The position numbers and the translations under genes are program-made. From Lomentospora prolificans (taxonomy: Eukaryota > Ascomycota > Sordariomycetes > Microascales > Microascaceae): 64,000 nucleotides of DNA. Where the stretch lies: the NCBI GenBank assembly GCA_029532625.1, contig JARFXM010000003.1, positions 3,844,001-3,908,000 of the forward strand. Reading direction: 5' to 3'. Below the pieces are notes generated by a model that saw nothing but the letters and a program-made list of their open reading frames with translations, was not told where the DNA came from and did no database searches. This document shows, piece by piece, positions 1-11,035 of the stretch; the first letter of the stretch is position 1, and every line of letters starts with the position of its first letter.

Positions 1-334
1 TAAAGTTGGCACCTAAAACCCGTAACCACATATTCGAACACCATCCAAAACGTAATAGAACACCACCAGCTCTCGATTCGACCTAAATGTTGCCGACGGG
101 GCAAGAGATGATCCATCTAAACCCATACTTCTACGACGGACTGAACAAGAAAAAGCGAGCAAAACCAACCCTGGTTTTGCTGCACCCGTCTCTCACCGAG
201 ATGCCAACTCCCCTTAGAGTCCACCTCGGTGGCTTCCTTTTGTGTTCCACTAGAAACTGATAGGAAATATGATGGACAGAAAATGATTTGAAGAAACCAG
301 GAGTAAAGAGGAATATGCTTAGTTGTCGTGTTGC
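1..334. other. Downstream flank of the first gene
   Basis: This is the left edge of the window, downstream of the minus-strand gene that ends at 335. I see no convincing coding exon; the only open frame (minus, 117-338) is short and low-complexity. It presumably holds the 3' UTR and terminator of that gene. Confidence 0.4.
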
Positions 335-1423
335 TCAACCCCTATCGTCGGGTCGAAATGCCGTGGCGCCATAGAAACCCCCCTCTCCTCCACTAGCAGC
401 GCAGGCAAGACATACACCACCACCGTAGACCCTCGTGTGCCTTGTCCATCCAGTCCCGTATCCGTCCGTTACGGAGATTACCTCGCCTTGGACCTCAACG
501 CCTTTCTCCGGCAACGGGTAGCCCTCGTGCCCCGGTGGTGCCGGAGGGAGGAAGGGGTTTGTTGTGGGGAACGAGTTCGATAACAACATCCCACCATGGG
601 ATGCGTTGCCTGAGCGTTCATCCTGGGTCGTGCCAGAGCCCGATGAATCTGAGTGATGTTGTTGAAGGGGTGCGGGTATGTCAACGGGCCTCGACTTAGC
701 AAAAGTAGGGCTAGTGGGCGCTGCCGACGATATCGACGGACTTGTTGACGCAAGATAGTCTGGGTTTGGCTGGTGGATGAAGGAGGAATCGAGCTCTCGA
801 GTGCTGTGATAGAGCCTGTGGTCGTTGCGGCTGAAGAGGGATGGGGACAGGGCGGGCGGTGTAAGTGGTGGGGGTGGGGGAGGCCTCATCATCACATATC
901 GTTGCAGGGTAGGTTCTGGTCGGGGCCTTGGCGAGGATCCACTATCATGAAGCGCGCTTCCATCGACTTGAGATCCAGGGCGAGGGATCGAACCCTGACC
1001 GAATGCACCATTGTCTCGGCACGAGGAGGTAGAAAATTCACGAGCCTGGTCATCCATCATCCAAAATGGCGGCGGCGCAGGGGGGGGGAAAAGATAATGG
1101 AGAGATTGATACGGTTGAGGTGAGCTGAGGAGCACGGGCTTTGCTCGCGGGGCACCAGGCTGATGCTGAGGAAGGGCGTATTTTTCAAGGGGAGCGGTGG
1201 CGGGGTGGTTGTGGGTAGTAGAGGAGGTAGTGGTGCCTCTCCTCCACACAATGATTCTTCGAGCTGAGTGTCGAACAATGACGAAGATGGCGAAGATGGC
1301 AAGTCCGTTCCATGTATGCTTTAAGAGGAAAGATACATGGGTATTCGTTGGGTTAGTTGCTGAGGCAAGATTATGCATTTCCAAAGGAAGCCAGTCAACG
1401 TTGGGGCTGGAGGCGACCGGCAT
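335..1423 (-). CDS. Proline-rich single-span membrane protein, function unknown
   Basis: Single-exon reading frame of 362 codons. The frame extends to a GTG at 1456 and meets an in-frame TAG just beyond, so the ATG at 1423 is the first usable start. There is no signal peptide. One hydrophobic span (about residues 39-50, WNGLAIFAIFVIV) is followed by a basic RHSARR stop-transfer stretch and a long Pro/Ser-rich tail with PPPPPP runs that looks disordered. The extreme C terminus has a glycine/cysteine-rich box (WTRHTRVYGGGVCLACAAS then GGFYG) followed by acidic/Arg residues. From memory, boxes of this kind recur at the end of uncharacterised filamentous-ascomycete membrane proteins. The layout suggests an N-out or N-in type protein with a cytosolic tail, but the function is unknown. 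An upstream exon cannot be excluded. Confidence 0.65.
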   Translation of the reverse strand: MPVASSPNVDWLPLEMHNLASATNPTNTHVSFLLKHTWNGLAIFAIFVIVRHSARRIIVWRRGTTTSSTTHNHPATAPLEKYALPQHQPGAPRAKPVLLSSPQPYQSLHYLFPPPAPPPFWMMDDQAREFSTSSCRDNGAFGQGSIPRPGSQVDGSALHDSGSSPRPRPEPTLQRYVMMRPPPPPPLTPPALSPSLFSRNDHRLYHSTRELDSSFIHQPNPDYLASTSPSISSAAPTSPTFAKSRPVDIPAPLQQHHSDSSGSGTTQDERSGNASHGGMLLSNSFPTTNPFLPPAPPGHEGYPLPEKGVEVQGEVISVTDGYGTGWTRHTRVYGGGVCLACAASGGEGGFYGATAFRPDDRG

Positions 1424-3719
1424 GGCTGGATAGTTATACTCTGGGCCGATGGGCACAGAGCTGTTTATGGAAAGTGGTAATAACTAATGGTGGGCCCGGG
1501 TGACCACCTTCTTCACGAGAGCCTGGCTGGGACCGGGAAGAGTTGGGGGTGGTAGCCGGGTAAGGCAAACTCCCAAGGTTCCGCAGGGGGGTGGACGTGG
1601 ATGGGGAGCCAAGCAGGCAGTCCGATAGTAGGAAGAAGGGGGCGTATGCTGTTTTAGGACCTCTTCGGCGCTGTGTTGATTACCACCACGGTTTGGTGTG
1701 AGGTGAAGGATGCCTTCTTACCCTCTGAGATGGGGTGGGGGGGGAGAATAAGCTGGAAGGAATAGGTAAAATCAGATCGTCATTTAAAATTTGATTACGA
1801 GCTTTTCCGCTTTCTTTTCCACGAGAGTTGCTCTGGCGTGTCGTAAAGCCAGCCTTGAATTCTTTAGCTTATGGGCGTATAAACGGGCGGCCGAGACAGC
1901 GACCACGCGCGCGCTGAAAGAAGGCAATAACGGCTTTTCGAAAGAAGAAAAAAGGGGGGGTACCGAGGGAAGGGGTGACCGGTTCTCTAAGGGCAGCTGG
2001 AGAGAGACCCTTTAGCGCTAGGTTCAGGCTGAAGCACGGGTCCAGGGGTGCAGAGCTGGCCCTGTGCAAGTAAGCCCAGATGGGAGAATGGAACCTGGAT
2101 GGATCGCAAAACCGGCGAAATCGTGCGGATAGACTGGCTCAAATTCCAGGTTTGATATGGCGGGCACGCACGCCAGGGCCCCGTTTGAGTGCGGAGAATG
2201 AGGCTGTGCTCACTAGGCAGGAATCTACGTAACACCCAGTGTAAGTACTCTAGAATAGTCCAGTAAGATAAAGAGGCCAACGTTCGGGCATCCAGAAACA
2301 CTTGATTTCCGGAGAGATCAGAATCTAGGCTAGCGTCAATTGACATGACTGGGCAAGGTGAGCGTCTCATCATCGCGCCCCGCTCTCTCATGACCAAGGA
2401 CGTAAGTGCGAACGCGCCAGTCAGGATGCTGTAAGATCATGGTGCAGGGAATTGGTATGTAATTGGGAGAGATCAATTGAGAAAAGGAGGGTGTCGAGGA
2501 AGCTGAAATAACCAAGCTCTGGCGCGAAGATATCCCGGATTTCAACGTTACGCGAATGCCGTGGGTGACGGGGAATAACATGGGATTCAAGGTTGGCCAG
2601 CCAGACACAAGAGAATCAGACTTACACGCCGTCTTAGTCGAATTGCTTAACCGCAGCGAGGTTTTTCCACGGCTGTTGAGGGGACCTTGCTGATCCTTGG
2701 CAATAAGCAATGATAGGCTGGGGGTTCGGCAATGCAACGCAACGCAATGTGAAAAATGATGCTTTTTCGGGGGTAGCCACGGCGCTCGTTGTGGGCCGGC
2801 GTGGTACAGTAGCAGTAAGCTTGCTCAATTGATGAGACAGAAAGCGGTAAGAAGAAATAAGAATGTTGCAGCGACGGCCTGTAGCAGCCAAAGGAGGAGC
2901 GATCCCGTGAGTATAGCAGCCGCTGGCCTAACACAAGATGCTAGATCGCAGTCAATTTGATAGCTCTAATTGGGCGTTGTTTCTTTAATCCGTCCACACG
3001 CTTTTGGGGGAGGGGGAACTCGAGATCGTTTGTAGGTAGTAATGGATGCGAGATGCGAGGTGCCGATGTAGATGGCAGGCTAATAATATCTTTCAGCTCA
3101 GTGCACTTTCCTGGAGCCTAATGTGGCGAATAGCATGGAAGGTTGAACCGAGTTGTGCCGCGATAGGTAGGAAAAGGGTGACGGATAGTACCCGTTGAGA
3201 CGAACTCGTAGCTTCCCTGGTGATCGACTGGAGAGAGTAGTTTCGTGGCATGTGACCAGCCGAGTGAGCAAGTGAGCGATACGACGTCTCAACATATAGG
3301 ACAAGACTGAGAAGAGAGGAAGATCCAAGGTTCGTAGAGGAAGGAAAACCCCCAGATTTTTAAGCTTGTGGCGGGTTTGGTTCAACCAGGGTGTGTGTGT
3401 GTGTGACATCCACTTAACATGCTTAGATCACCCATCATACGTGCATCTCATCTACATGCAAGCATGTTCTGGGCTGAGGTGTGGGTGTTTTTTTAGATGC
3501 AATCTAGCTCGTGGGTCGGGTCGAGGTGCGCTGAAAGTTCCAAGGGCGTCTCAACTGGGACGCTTTGGGTGTTCCCATATTTGAGCAAGCCTCAGGCGCA
3601 GTGGGTTTTGGGGCAAGACCGGAGCAGATACAGGTGAGTACATTAGTCTGTCCATAAATCTCTGATCTACTCGAGGGAAAGGCGAATAGCACTCCTCCAG
3701 TGCATTCCGCTTGCAGGTT

Positions 3720-3738
3720 GGCTACCCGTAGGGTAGCC
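3720..3738. repeat. Perfect 8-bp inverted repeat with 3-nt loop
   Basis: GGCTACCC, then GTA, then GGGTAGCC forms a perfect hairpin inside the gene-poor region. There is no T-run or neighbouring gene to make it a recognisable terminator, so its role is unknown. Confidence 0.6.
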
Positions 3739-5699
3739 GATGCGATCGTTCTGAACTCTTGAGTTCAATTTAGAGGGAACTGTCCCAGAAGTGGAGAATT
3801 GGGAGCTTCCAGTCCGAGCCAGGCGGTGCAAAGACCCTGGCCTGCTCCCCTGGTGTTTCTAATGTGTGAGAAGATTGGCTTCTAGCGTCCTCTTTCGGTA
3901 ATAGTAAGTGTGTAAACTAAAATCCATGCAATGCGATGCTATCCCAAGCTGGGATTGCAGGACTAGGACATTGTGGCGTCCTTCCTTGGGCAGTCGTCAG
4001 CTGGAAATGGCCAGAGCGGGAACATGGGTTGCTTAATGGGGTGGAGAAGCTTGGTGTTTTGAAGTACCCTGGGGCCCTTTTTGTGCCGGATATACATTGC
4101 GGAGGGACGGCTCTTCCAGGGACTGACCGGCCCGTGGACAGAACATGGAGAAAGGGCAAAGATTGATCACAATGTTAGAATCAAATCGTGCTTGAGAGGG
4201 GGTGGTGGTATCAAGCCCGCCTTTCGCTCTTTTCACAACACAGCTGGTTCGTGTTCCGCGAATCTGCAGCCCACATATTGGAAAGGGTAAAATGTCTCGA
4301 TACGGCTGTAATACCAGCTGTTGGTGGAGCGCGCCATAATGCTTTCTGACCAACGGACCCGAAGCACGTACGGATGATACAATTAAGACACCTATCGACA
4401 CTCTCTCCAACTGGACTAACAGCTTGTTAGTCTGTCCTTTGCTTTGCCACTTTTTTTCTTTTTTCCCCTTTCGGAACTGAGGCTCAGATGGAAGGTCACA
4501 CAGAAAGGCGTCTTTTCGAACACACCGAGTTACCCATTATTTGATCGCTAAGTTTTCTTTGCCAAGTCCCTGCAAGCTAGCACACGTGCAGTTTTCAAGG
4601 TTCTTGAGCAGGTCTCAGGTGGAGAAACAAGCCTTTCCTTAACACCTGCAATAGGGTCGACACCGTGGCCAGGGCCAGAATCGTGATTCCGTCTTTGAGC
4701 TGGGAAGCGAGAACTTCCCTCTTGGTGCTTGTTTGCTTGTAGGAATATGCCTCCCGTCAGGCACGAATTTCCCATCTGCCGTGCTGCCATTTGATGGCAC
4801 AACCCTTGAATGGGTTGGAGAAGCAGCCAGCGCAGGTTCTTGGATTACTGTGGGATTTACTGTATTAGGATTCACTAAGAGTGCTGCCCCGCTCTTCTGG
4901 AGAAATGAATCCACTAGGAGCCGCTAGCGACCCATGCCAACCCAGTGTTCAGCCTAGTCAGACAAGAGGCAGAAGCCGCCGCTGCAGGATTTCGTTCGGT
5001 CGCCTCCTTTCCATTAGTCGAAAACAGCTCGATTTGCTGCTCCCTTTCAGGTGAGAGGATGCTCTGCGGATGTTAAATTAAGCGGCGTCGCCACACGATG
5101 TCTTCTACATTCCTAGCGTAAGAGAAGCGCAGTGGCGAAGAGTGATCAATCATAGATCCAGATTCATCTCGGAGTCTAAAATGCACCTTCAGCCAGCTTC
5201 ATACTCGTGCCAGTGGCTTCAGTAGTGGGCCCTTCGCCTCCGACGACAAGAAAGGTGGAAGATGAGATTAGAGATCAGGAATACACCAGGCTTGTGGGTT
5301 CGAGGAATGAAATAAAATATTCCTACTCGCTATGGCCAGTGGCCAGGGGGAAGAAACGAACAGCAAATCCAGTTGTGGCGAGCTTTGCGGACCTCGTACC
5401 ACTAAAAAAAATAAAAGCGATCGATCTTGGGTTGCCCTGCCGTGGCTACAGTTTTGTTGCCACTCCTAGTGGTGGCGTGCAGTCATCAAGCGTACAAGTC
5501 AAGCTGGCATTCGACGGGAAGGGGTGCTTGTATACTGGTTCATGCTCGGAAGCTTGTTGCTGGCTAGACCCAATGTTCTTGCTGCCAAACCCGAAATGTA
5601 TGGGAATCAAGGGCCGCTAATGTGAAGTTCAGCTCGCATGAGCCGGAACTGGGTTGCTCTTGGCTGATATCACTACCCGAGAATGGCTAGTTCGGGTGG

Positions 5700-5731
5700 C
5701 TTACACCCCACTAAGGTGGGCAAAGTGTAAG
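5700..5731. repeat. Nested hairpin (7-bp outer, 5-bp inner stem)
   Basis: CTTACAC at 5700-5706 pairs with GTGTAAG at 5725-5731. Inside it, CCCAC at 5707-5711 pairs with GTGGG at 5716-5720. Together they give a 12-bp interrupted stem. It lies in the gene-poor stretch and may simply be chance structure. Confidence 0.5.
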
Positions 5732-8700
5732 TCCCTCAGCTGGGGTTGGAGGGAATTCTATGCGCTGGCAACCCTTCGATTGGTGCAGCGCCAGCCCTGT
5801 GCTAGATTCGAGACATTTCCCTGAGACTATTGAGGGTCCTCCCTTCTCAAGCTGTGGCCAGGGACGCCCCTGCGACTTTTCCGTCTTGAGACTGATGTGG
5901 GATGATGTGACTGGAGATACAACACACGATACCTTCTTGAACTACTTTGTAGGAGCTTTTCTTCGTACGATGACGCAACGGCTCTTGTCCAACAACTTCA
6001 GGATCGCGCCTTCTGGAGCAGCTCGCTCAGGTGCAGAATATTGAAATCTAACTCATTGCGGATTTACTACGGTGGTCTACCCAACTGGCCCCCAATACCG
6101 ATGGTCATCGCGAATGAACAGGAATAAAGCATGAGGCATCCGTGTGCTGTTCACCCTTCACCCTTTCTGCGCTTAATCTCGACGTTGTCTCCGTCTATTG
6201 CGTATCGTCCCTACCTATCGACGACTAGAACGATGGCCGCCTGGGCGGGTGATGGCGAAACCTAATCCATTTCACATCGGCTTGGCCGGGTTCCACCAAG
6301 CACTCGATTTGAGAGCCTTGGGGGCTTACAGTTCGTCTTCTATGGTCATGACTGACTGTCTCTAACCCGCGCACACTTTTAATGCGAGCTCCGAGAGACT
6401 CTCAGGCAGCCACAGGGTGATAGTCACCAGCCACTAAGTCAAGCTCACTGGGCCGTCAGAAGGCTAGTCATCAGGATGCAAGTTATCGTTGATCTCGAGC
6501 GAAGGGAACACCGACCTGACGACAGCGCCCCGCCGTCACCAACGTCCGCCGTTCATGAATGGAAGTTGCTGAGACGCCTCCTTCGCAGTATCGTGTGATT
6601 ACAGAGTTTTAACTTTGCGGAGCACCAGTTGAGAGTTTGCGTGCATCTATGGATATTCTTCCTTCCGACTAGACCATATCCCACCGCGATGACCTTGGCG
6701 TATGATCGTATGTCTGAATCTCACAGAGTTAGAGAGACCAACCCTTCTGCGCCTTGGCTCCGGAAAAGCGCCGTCGCCAATCCAATGTGCACCGGCGAGC
6801 GATGATCTTCCAAAATGTTCGAGAAGAGCTAGCTGTATACGTCAAAAATTCTCATTCAGGCGAGTCGAAGCCCACAAAAATACAATTTTTCGCTAAAACC
6901 CCTCTTCTTTCGACTGTGCTTTGCAGGCACAGGATCTCCGTCTGGACTGAAATCCCGCGCCTGGGAGGGGTGGCGAGGAGATGCCGACACCCCCTTTCCC
7001 GGTGGTTCGGTAACGAATCAAAGACGCCGCGGCCGACATTCATCACCGCCTGAAGCAGAACAAACAAGTGGACTCAGGTTCCGATGAACGCGAGATATTA
7101 ATAGCAGCGACAAAGTCAGCGTCTTTGTCGGATTTACGCGCCGAGCATCTGTCAGCGTAATCCCCGCTCCGAAATTGGATAGTTCTGTGACGGGGTTGGG
7201 TCGGACTCGATGAACCTTACATGTCTGACCGGAAGGCCCAGTACCTCAAATTTGTTGTCAAAGCACAGTACTCTCATCAAATCATCGTGGAGCTGACGAG
7301 AGACAATTGCAGCGTCATTGCGGGGCGGCTGCCAGCCAAGGTGCGGACGTGTAAGATGTCATTTGCCATCCCACGTTTGCCCGACATCAAAGGTAGCATT
7401 TCAACTGCAAGACGGAAGACCTGGACCGGTTACATGTGTCTCATGCGCCCTCTCAATTCTCGGGAGGTGTAGCATGGCATATTGCGGCGAAAGAGTGTGA
7501 CGGAGGTCATTGTCAAGGCCAAAAATTCGGCCACAGCATGGAGGATTTGCTTTTGGGTGGAAAATCATTGGCACGGAATTGAGAATGGATCACTAGCTGC
7601 CATGATTCTCACAAACCGTCTCAGCTTGTCAGCCAGCGAGCTATTAACCCAAGCCACGCTATTGGCCTATTGGCCCCGAAGTCTTGTTGGCCTGATCGTA
7701 TGCGCTTGGTCTTAGACCAGGGGGAAATTCGTCCCCACCATTCGACTCGTATCCCAGTTCTCGATTCGGATTGAGCGAGACTGGGCATACCTGACGAATA
7801 CTTGGGATGCCCCGAACAAGCATGTGTTGTCCAGGCTCATTGAATAGTGCTTCAGTCTGGAGAGTGCATCCCGTTGCTCCGGAGCAACCTTGCGAGAGAC
7901 AAGGTACCCTAGGTGGATGGCTACGGATAAGCGACAATTGGGTAGCCGACCTTTGGCAAGCTCTCTCCTCGCCGGAAGGTGGAAGAGACCGGGTGGTAGG
8001 TCTACGCTGGCTAATATCCAGAATGTGCACGGGTTCGTTACCATCCACCCCACCACTACCGCCGACAAGCAATCTTTGTCTCAGCCTTACCACATCTTTC
8101 CCCGAGATGCCCTTTGCAGACAGCCAATCTTTTCCTTTCTCCTGGACCCTCTTGTTCTTGGCGTTCACGATTCTTTTGCGTCTCCATTGAGTGACGAAGC
8201 TTTGTGCTCTGCTTTGCATCCCATTGTCGAGTAATCGGTCGGAGGCGCCCGCCGAAGGAAGGTCAGGAGTACGCTATGGCGGGGTTACTGCAAATTGCAG
8301 GGCATGGGTGATCTGATCGATTGGCAATCTCTCAAAGTACGCGCCCTGCGTCCCGCGGACTCTGGCATCTTTCCATCTCAAAAAGTCGGATCTGCCGATC
8401 TTGCAGAATGGAGGATGAAGACTAGCCCTAAAGGAAACTTCAATTGAGGAGGATGAGGAGGATATGCCAGGAGGGAATAAAGTTGAGCATCTATGCAATA
8501 CGACCTGGAATGCCTGGGTATAAAATCTCTTCTTTGAGCCAACCGCCCTGGCGACCGAAGAGGGTTCTTGACGCTCCCGCGTCACCCCATGACCATGCAG
8601 GAGAGGGGAAAGTGCCAGTAAAGAGGAGACGAAGAAAACGAGCTCGATCCGTAAACAGCCACAGTCGGCCAAGCTTAAACAAGACAAGCATAGACATGAC

Positions 8701-9133
8701 AAGGAATCACCTGGAGCGCGTGAAGTCGCATACATTAACACCGAGCGATGTCACCCACCCAAGAATGCATCTTATACACCATTTGACACGCGTGCTTTCT
8801 TTCTTACCATTGCTTGCCTTGGCGCCCGTGACACGCAGAACCTGGATCTGCATCCGGCTTGGTTCTCAATATCCACCCACCTCGTGCATCACTTCCCAAC
8901 CGAACCACCACGCGTCTGCAGGTGTCTATGTCGCATTGAGGCCAGGTCCACTGACAACCTTGGGGGCGATCGTATCTGCGTATCCTGCGTAGTTTGTTCT
9001 AGAGCCAACGAAAGGAACGATAAAAAGTAGCGCTCTTGAAGCGAAGATCCATCCAGCTTCCAATAGTTTATGTCTGCTCGTAATATTCAGTCGCTTACTT
9101 TATACCGTCTATCTTGTCCATTCTTGTTCACTC

Positions 9134-9160
9134 ACTCTCTCTCTCTCTCTCTCTCTCTCT
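9134..9160. repeat. (CT)n microsatellite
   Basis: About 13 CT dinucleotide units followed by a T-rich tract to about 9215. CT-rich stretches are common in fungal promoters and untranslated regions, but no gene start follows closely here. Confidence 0.85.
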
Positions 9161-10121
9161 ATTTTGTACTTTCCTTTTTTATCCGTCTTTTTCTTTTTCT
9201 TTTGTTTTTTCAATTATTTCGCCCTGTCACCGCATGAGCATTGATAGACGTCTGTATTTTCGCACATGACTCTCGGAATACGAACTGAACCCTTTCTGCG
9301 ATCGGGTTCTCGCCGTGGAAATCCTAGATATTACCCGAAGCTCGCGCGACCCCGGAAGGAATCGCGTAGACGGAGAGATGCCAACAGGCCGAAATGTCCG
9401 TTGCCAAGGCTCGAGGATGACGAGCGCTTGGCACACTAAACCCAGGCCAAAAACCCACTTGAGACATTTGACGCGTAAAGAACTTCCTCGACGGAAACGA
9501 GGCCATTCTTGGAGGGGGGGTTTTTTCCACTTTTGATGGTGCCAGCGGGCGGTCTCGCAGGGGTCCTTGGGAAGACCCTTTGATAATAATACCCAATAAT
9601 CCACCCAAGCTCCTCGCCCGCTTCTGCCAACGATAGAGGGGAAGAAAAAGAGGGAAAAAGGAACAAGTAACAATACTAGAAAAAGTGGTTAACTCGTTAC
9701 GGCTTTCCTCGGCGTCACTTGTTGCATCTGAAAAGGGGAAAGGTCCTGCATTTGTTGGAGGGATAACAGGAATATTAAAGCCTCTCAGACGCCCAGCGCT
9801 GCAGAGTAATGCCGAGGATGGACACTCCACTCGCTAATATTGGCCTTGAGAAGAAAGTCCTTGGAGAAAATTCACATCAATCCCTGCACGAAAGGAGAAG
9901 ACACAAGCAAAGGGTGGCGGCTTGTCGTCAATCGACTTTGACGCCCATGGGCTGAAATTCCCTTTTTTAGCCTAACGAGCCACGAGGCTACCTCCATAGA
10001 GGCCATTGACGACGTGACTTCGCGGTTGCCTGCACACTCGTCCGCGAGCTAATTGACCAAGCCAAGGAAATAAAGGAGGCCTAGCATGCCGTTGGTCATG
10101 CGGGCGGAGAAAAAGAAGAAG

Positions 10122-10154
<33 letters not shown>
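10122..10154. repeat. 33-nt poly(A) run
   Basis: Thirty-three consecutive A residues preceded by an AAAAAGAAGAAG stretch. It could be a microsatellite, a decayed retroposon tail or an assembly length artefact. I see no target-site duplication around it. Confidence 0.85.
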
Positions 10155-10156
<2 letters not shown>

Positions 10157-11035
10157 AAGCGTCACCGCCGGTGAGCCGCGTCGTCTTATAGCTGGCTGTG
10201 ACTGTGACTCGCTTCAGCTCGTGGCGTGCAGGGGGTGGCGGTATGACCCCACCAAACGGCTCGTTCGAAAATATGTCCAGCCAGCCTCGCCAGCGGTGGC
10301 GTTCTTGACTGTCTTCAGACTCTGGGGTAACGTGCCTTTCGAGTCATGCCGTAACTGCAGCTTAGTAGCACACGCCTAGATGATAAAGTACACTTTTTAC
10401 ACTTTCCACATTGTTTACGGGTGGACGGACTAGGTTATGGCCTTGCATCGTACATGCACTCGCACATGGATTGAAGCATGGGTTTCAAGACTGCAGAAAG
10501 CCCACTTGGGATGGGGCGTCATTATCTGTCTGATTGCTATGAAAACCGCCAAACAAGAAGCGGTACTGGCCGACCTGACCAACAGCGACCATGCTTGGTG
10601 AACTGGAGAAATAAAATAATATAATATGAAAACCTAACAGCATCCGCCTTGTACCGGAAACTCCTATCCCTGAAAAAGAGATTCCATAGACTCCTCGAGA
10701 AATGATGGCAAAATGCACAAAAACAGTGGCGCGTTGTGTAGACCGCTGCCTCATTCATAGCCAGGCTCCGCTGACCTTGCATGCATAGCGTATGGTACAA
10801 TGAGAAGAGAAAAGACCTCCTTCCCGATGATGAGAAATGAATATGGAGAACGAGAGAGTAACTGCGGGGAGGATGAAGGAAAACAAAGCACTTCCGTTGA
10901 CTCTGGCACAGAGGAGGCGAAGACGAGGAAACGGCGAAATCCGAAGAGGCGATGCGCCGACGTGCCGAGGAAAAAGCCAAAAAGAAAAAGCAAGAGTGCG
11001 GACTCCGGTCGATGTTTTGGCATCCGTCTATCAAA

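Larger units (their letters stand above)
1424..11035. other. Gene-poor stretch of about 9.6 kb
   Basis: No frame here shows a recognisable domain or a multi-exon structure that closes. The longest ATG-started frame is 186 codons on the minus strand (7659-8219), overlapped on both strands by other frames, with no family I recognise. Many of the other longer frames begin with TTG or GTG. Local features are a (CT)n tract (9134-9160), a 33-A run (10122-10154), a GT tract near 3392 and two hairpins (listed separately). Its right end includes the 3' UTR of the MBP1-like gene. It may be regulatory, non-coding or decayed DNA; I see no intact transposase, reverse transcriptase or terminal repeat. Confidence 0.45.

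Noticed and set aside
977..1000. tRNA T-arm-like sequence (minus strand, GGGTTCGATCCCT)
   Set aside because: Lies inside the first protein gene's coding frame, and no A box, anticodon arm or acceptor stem can be found around it.
8444..8992. 182-codon frame in the gene-poor region
   Set aside because: Begins with TTG, is overlapped by frames on both strands, and has no recognisable domain.
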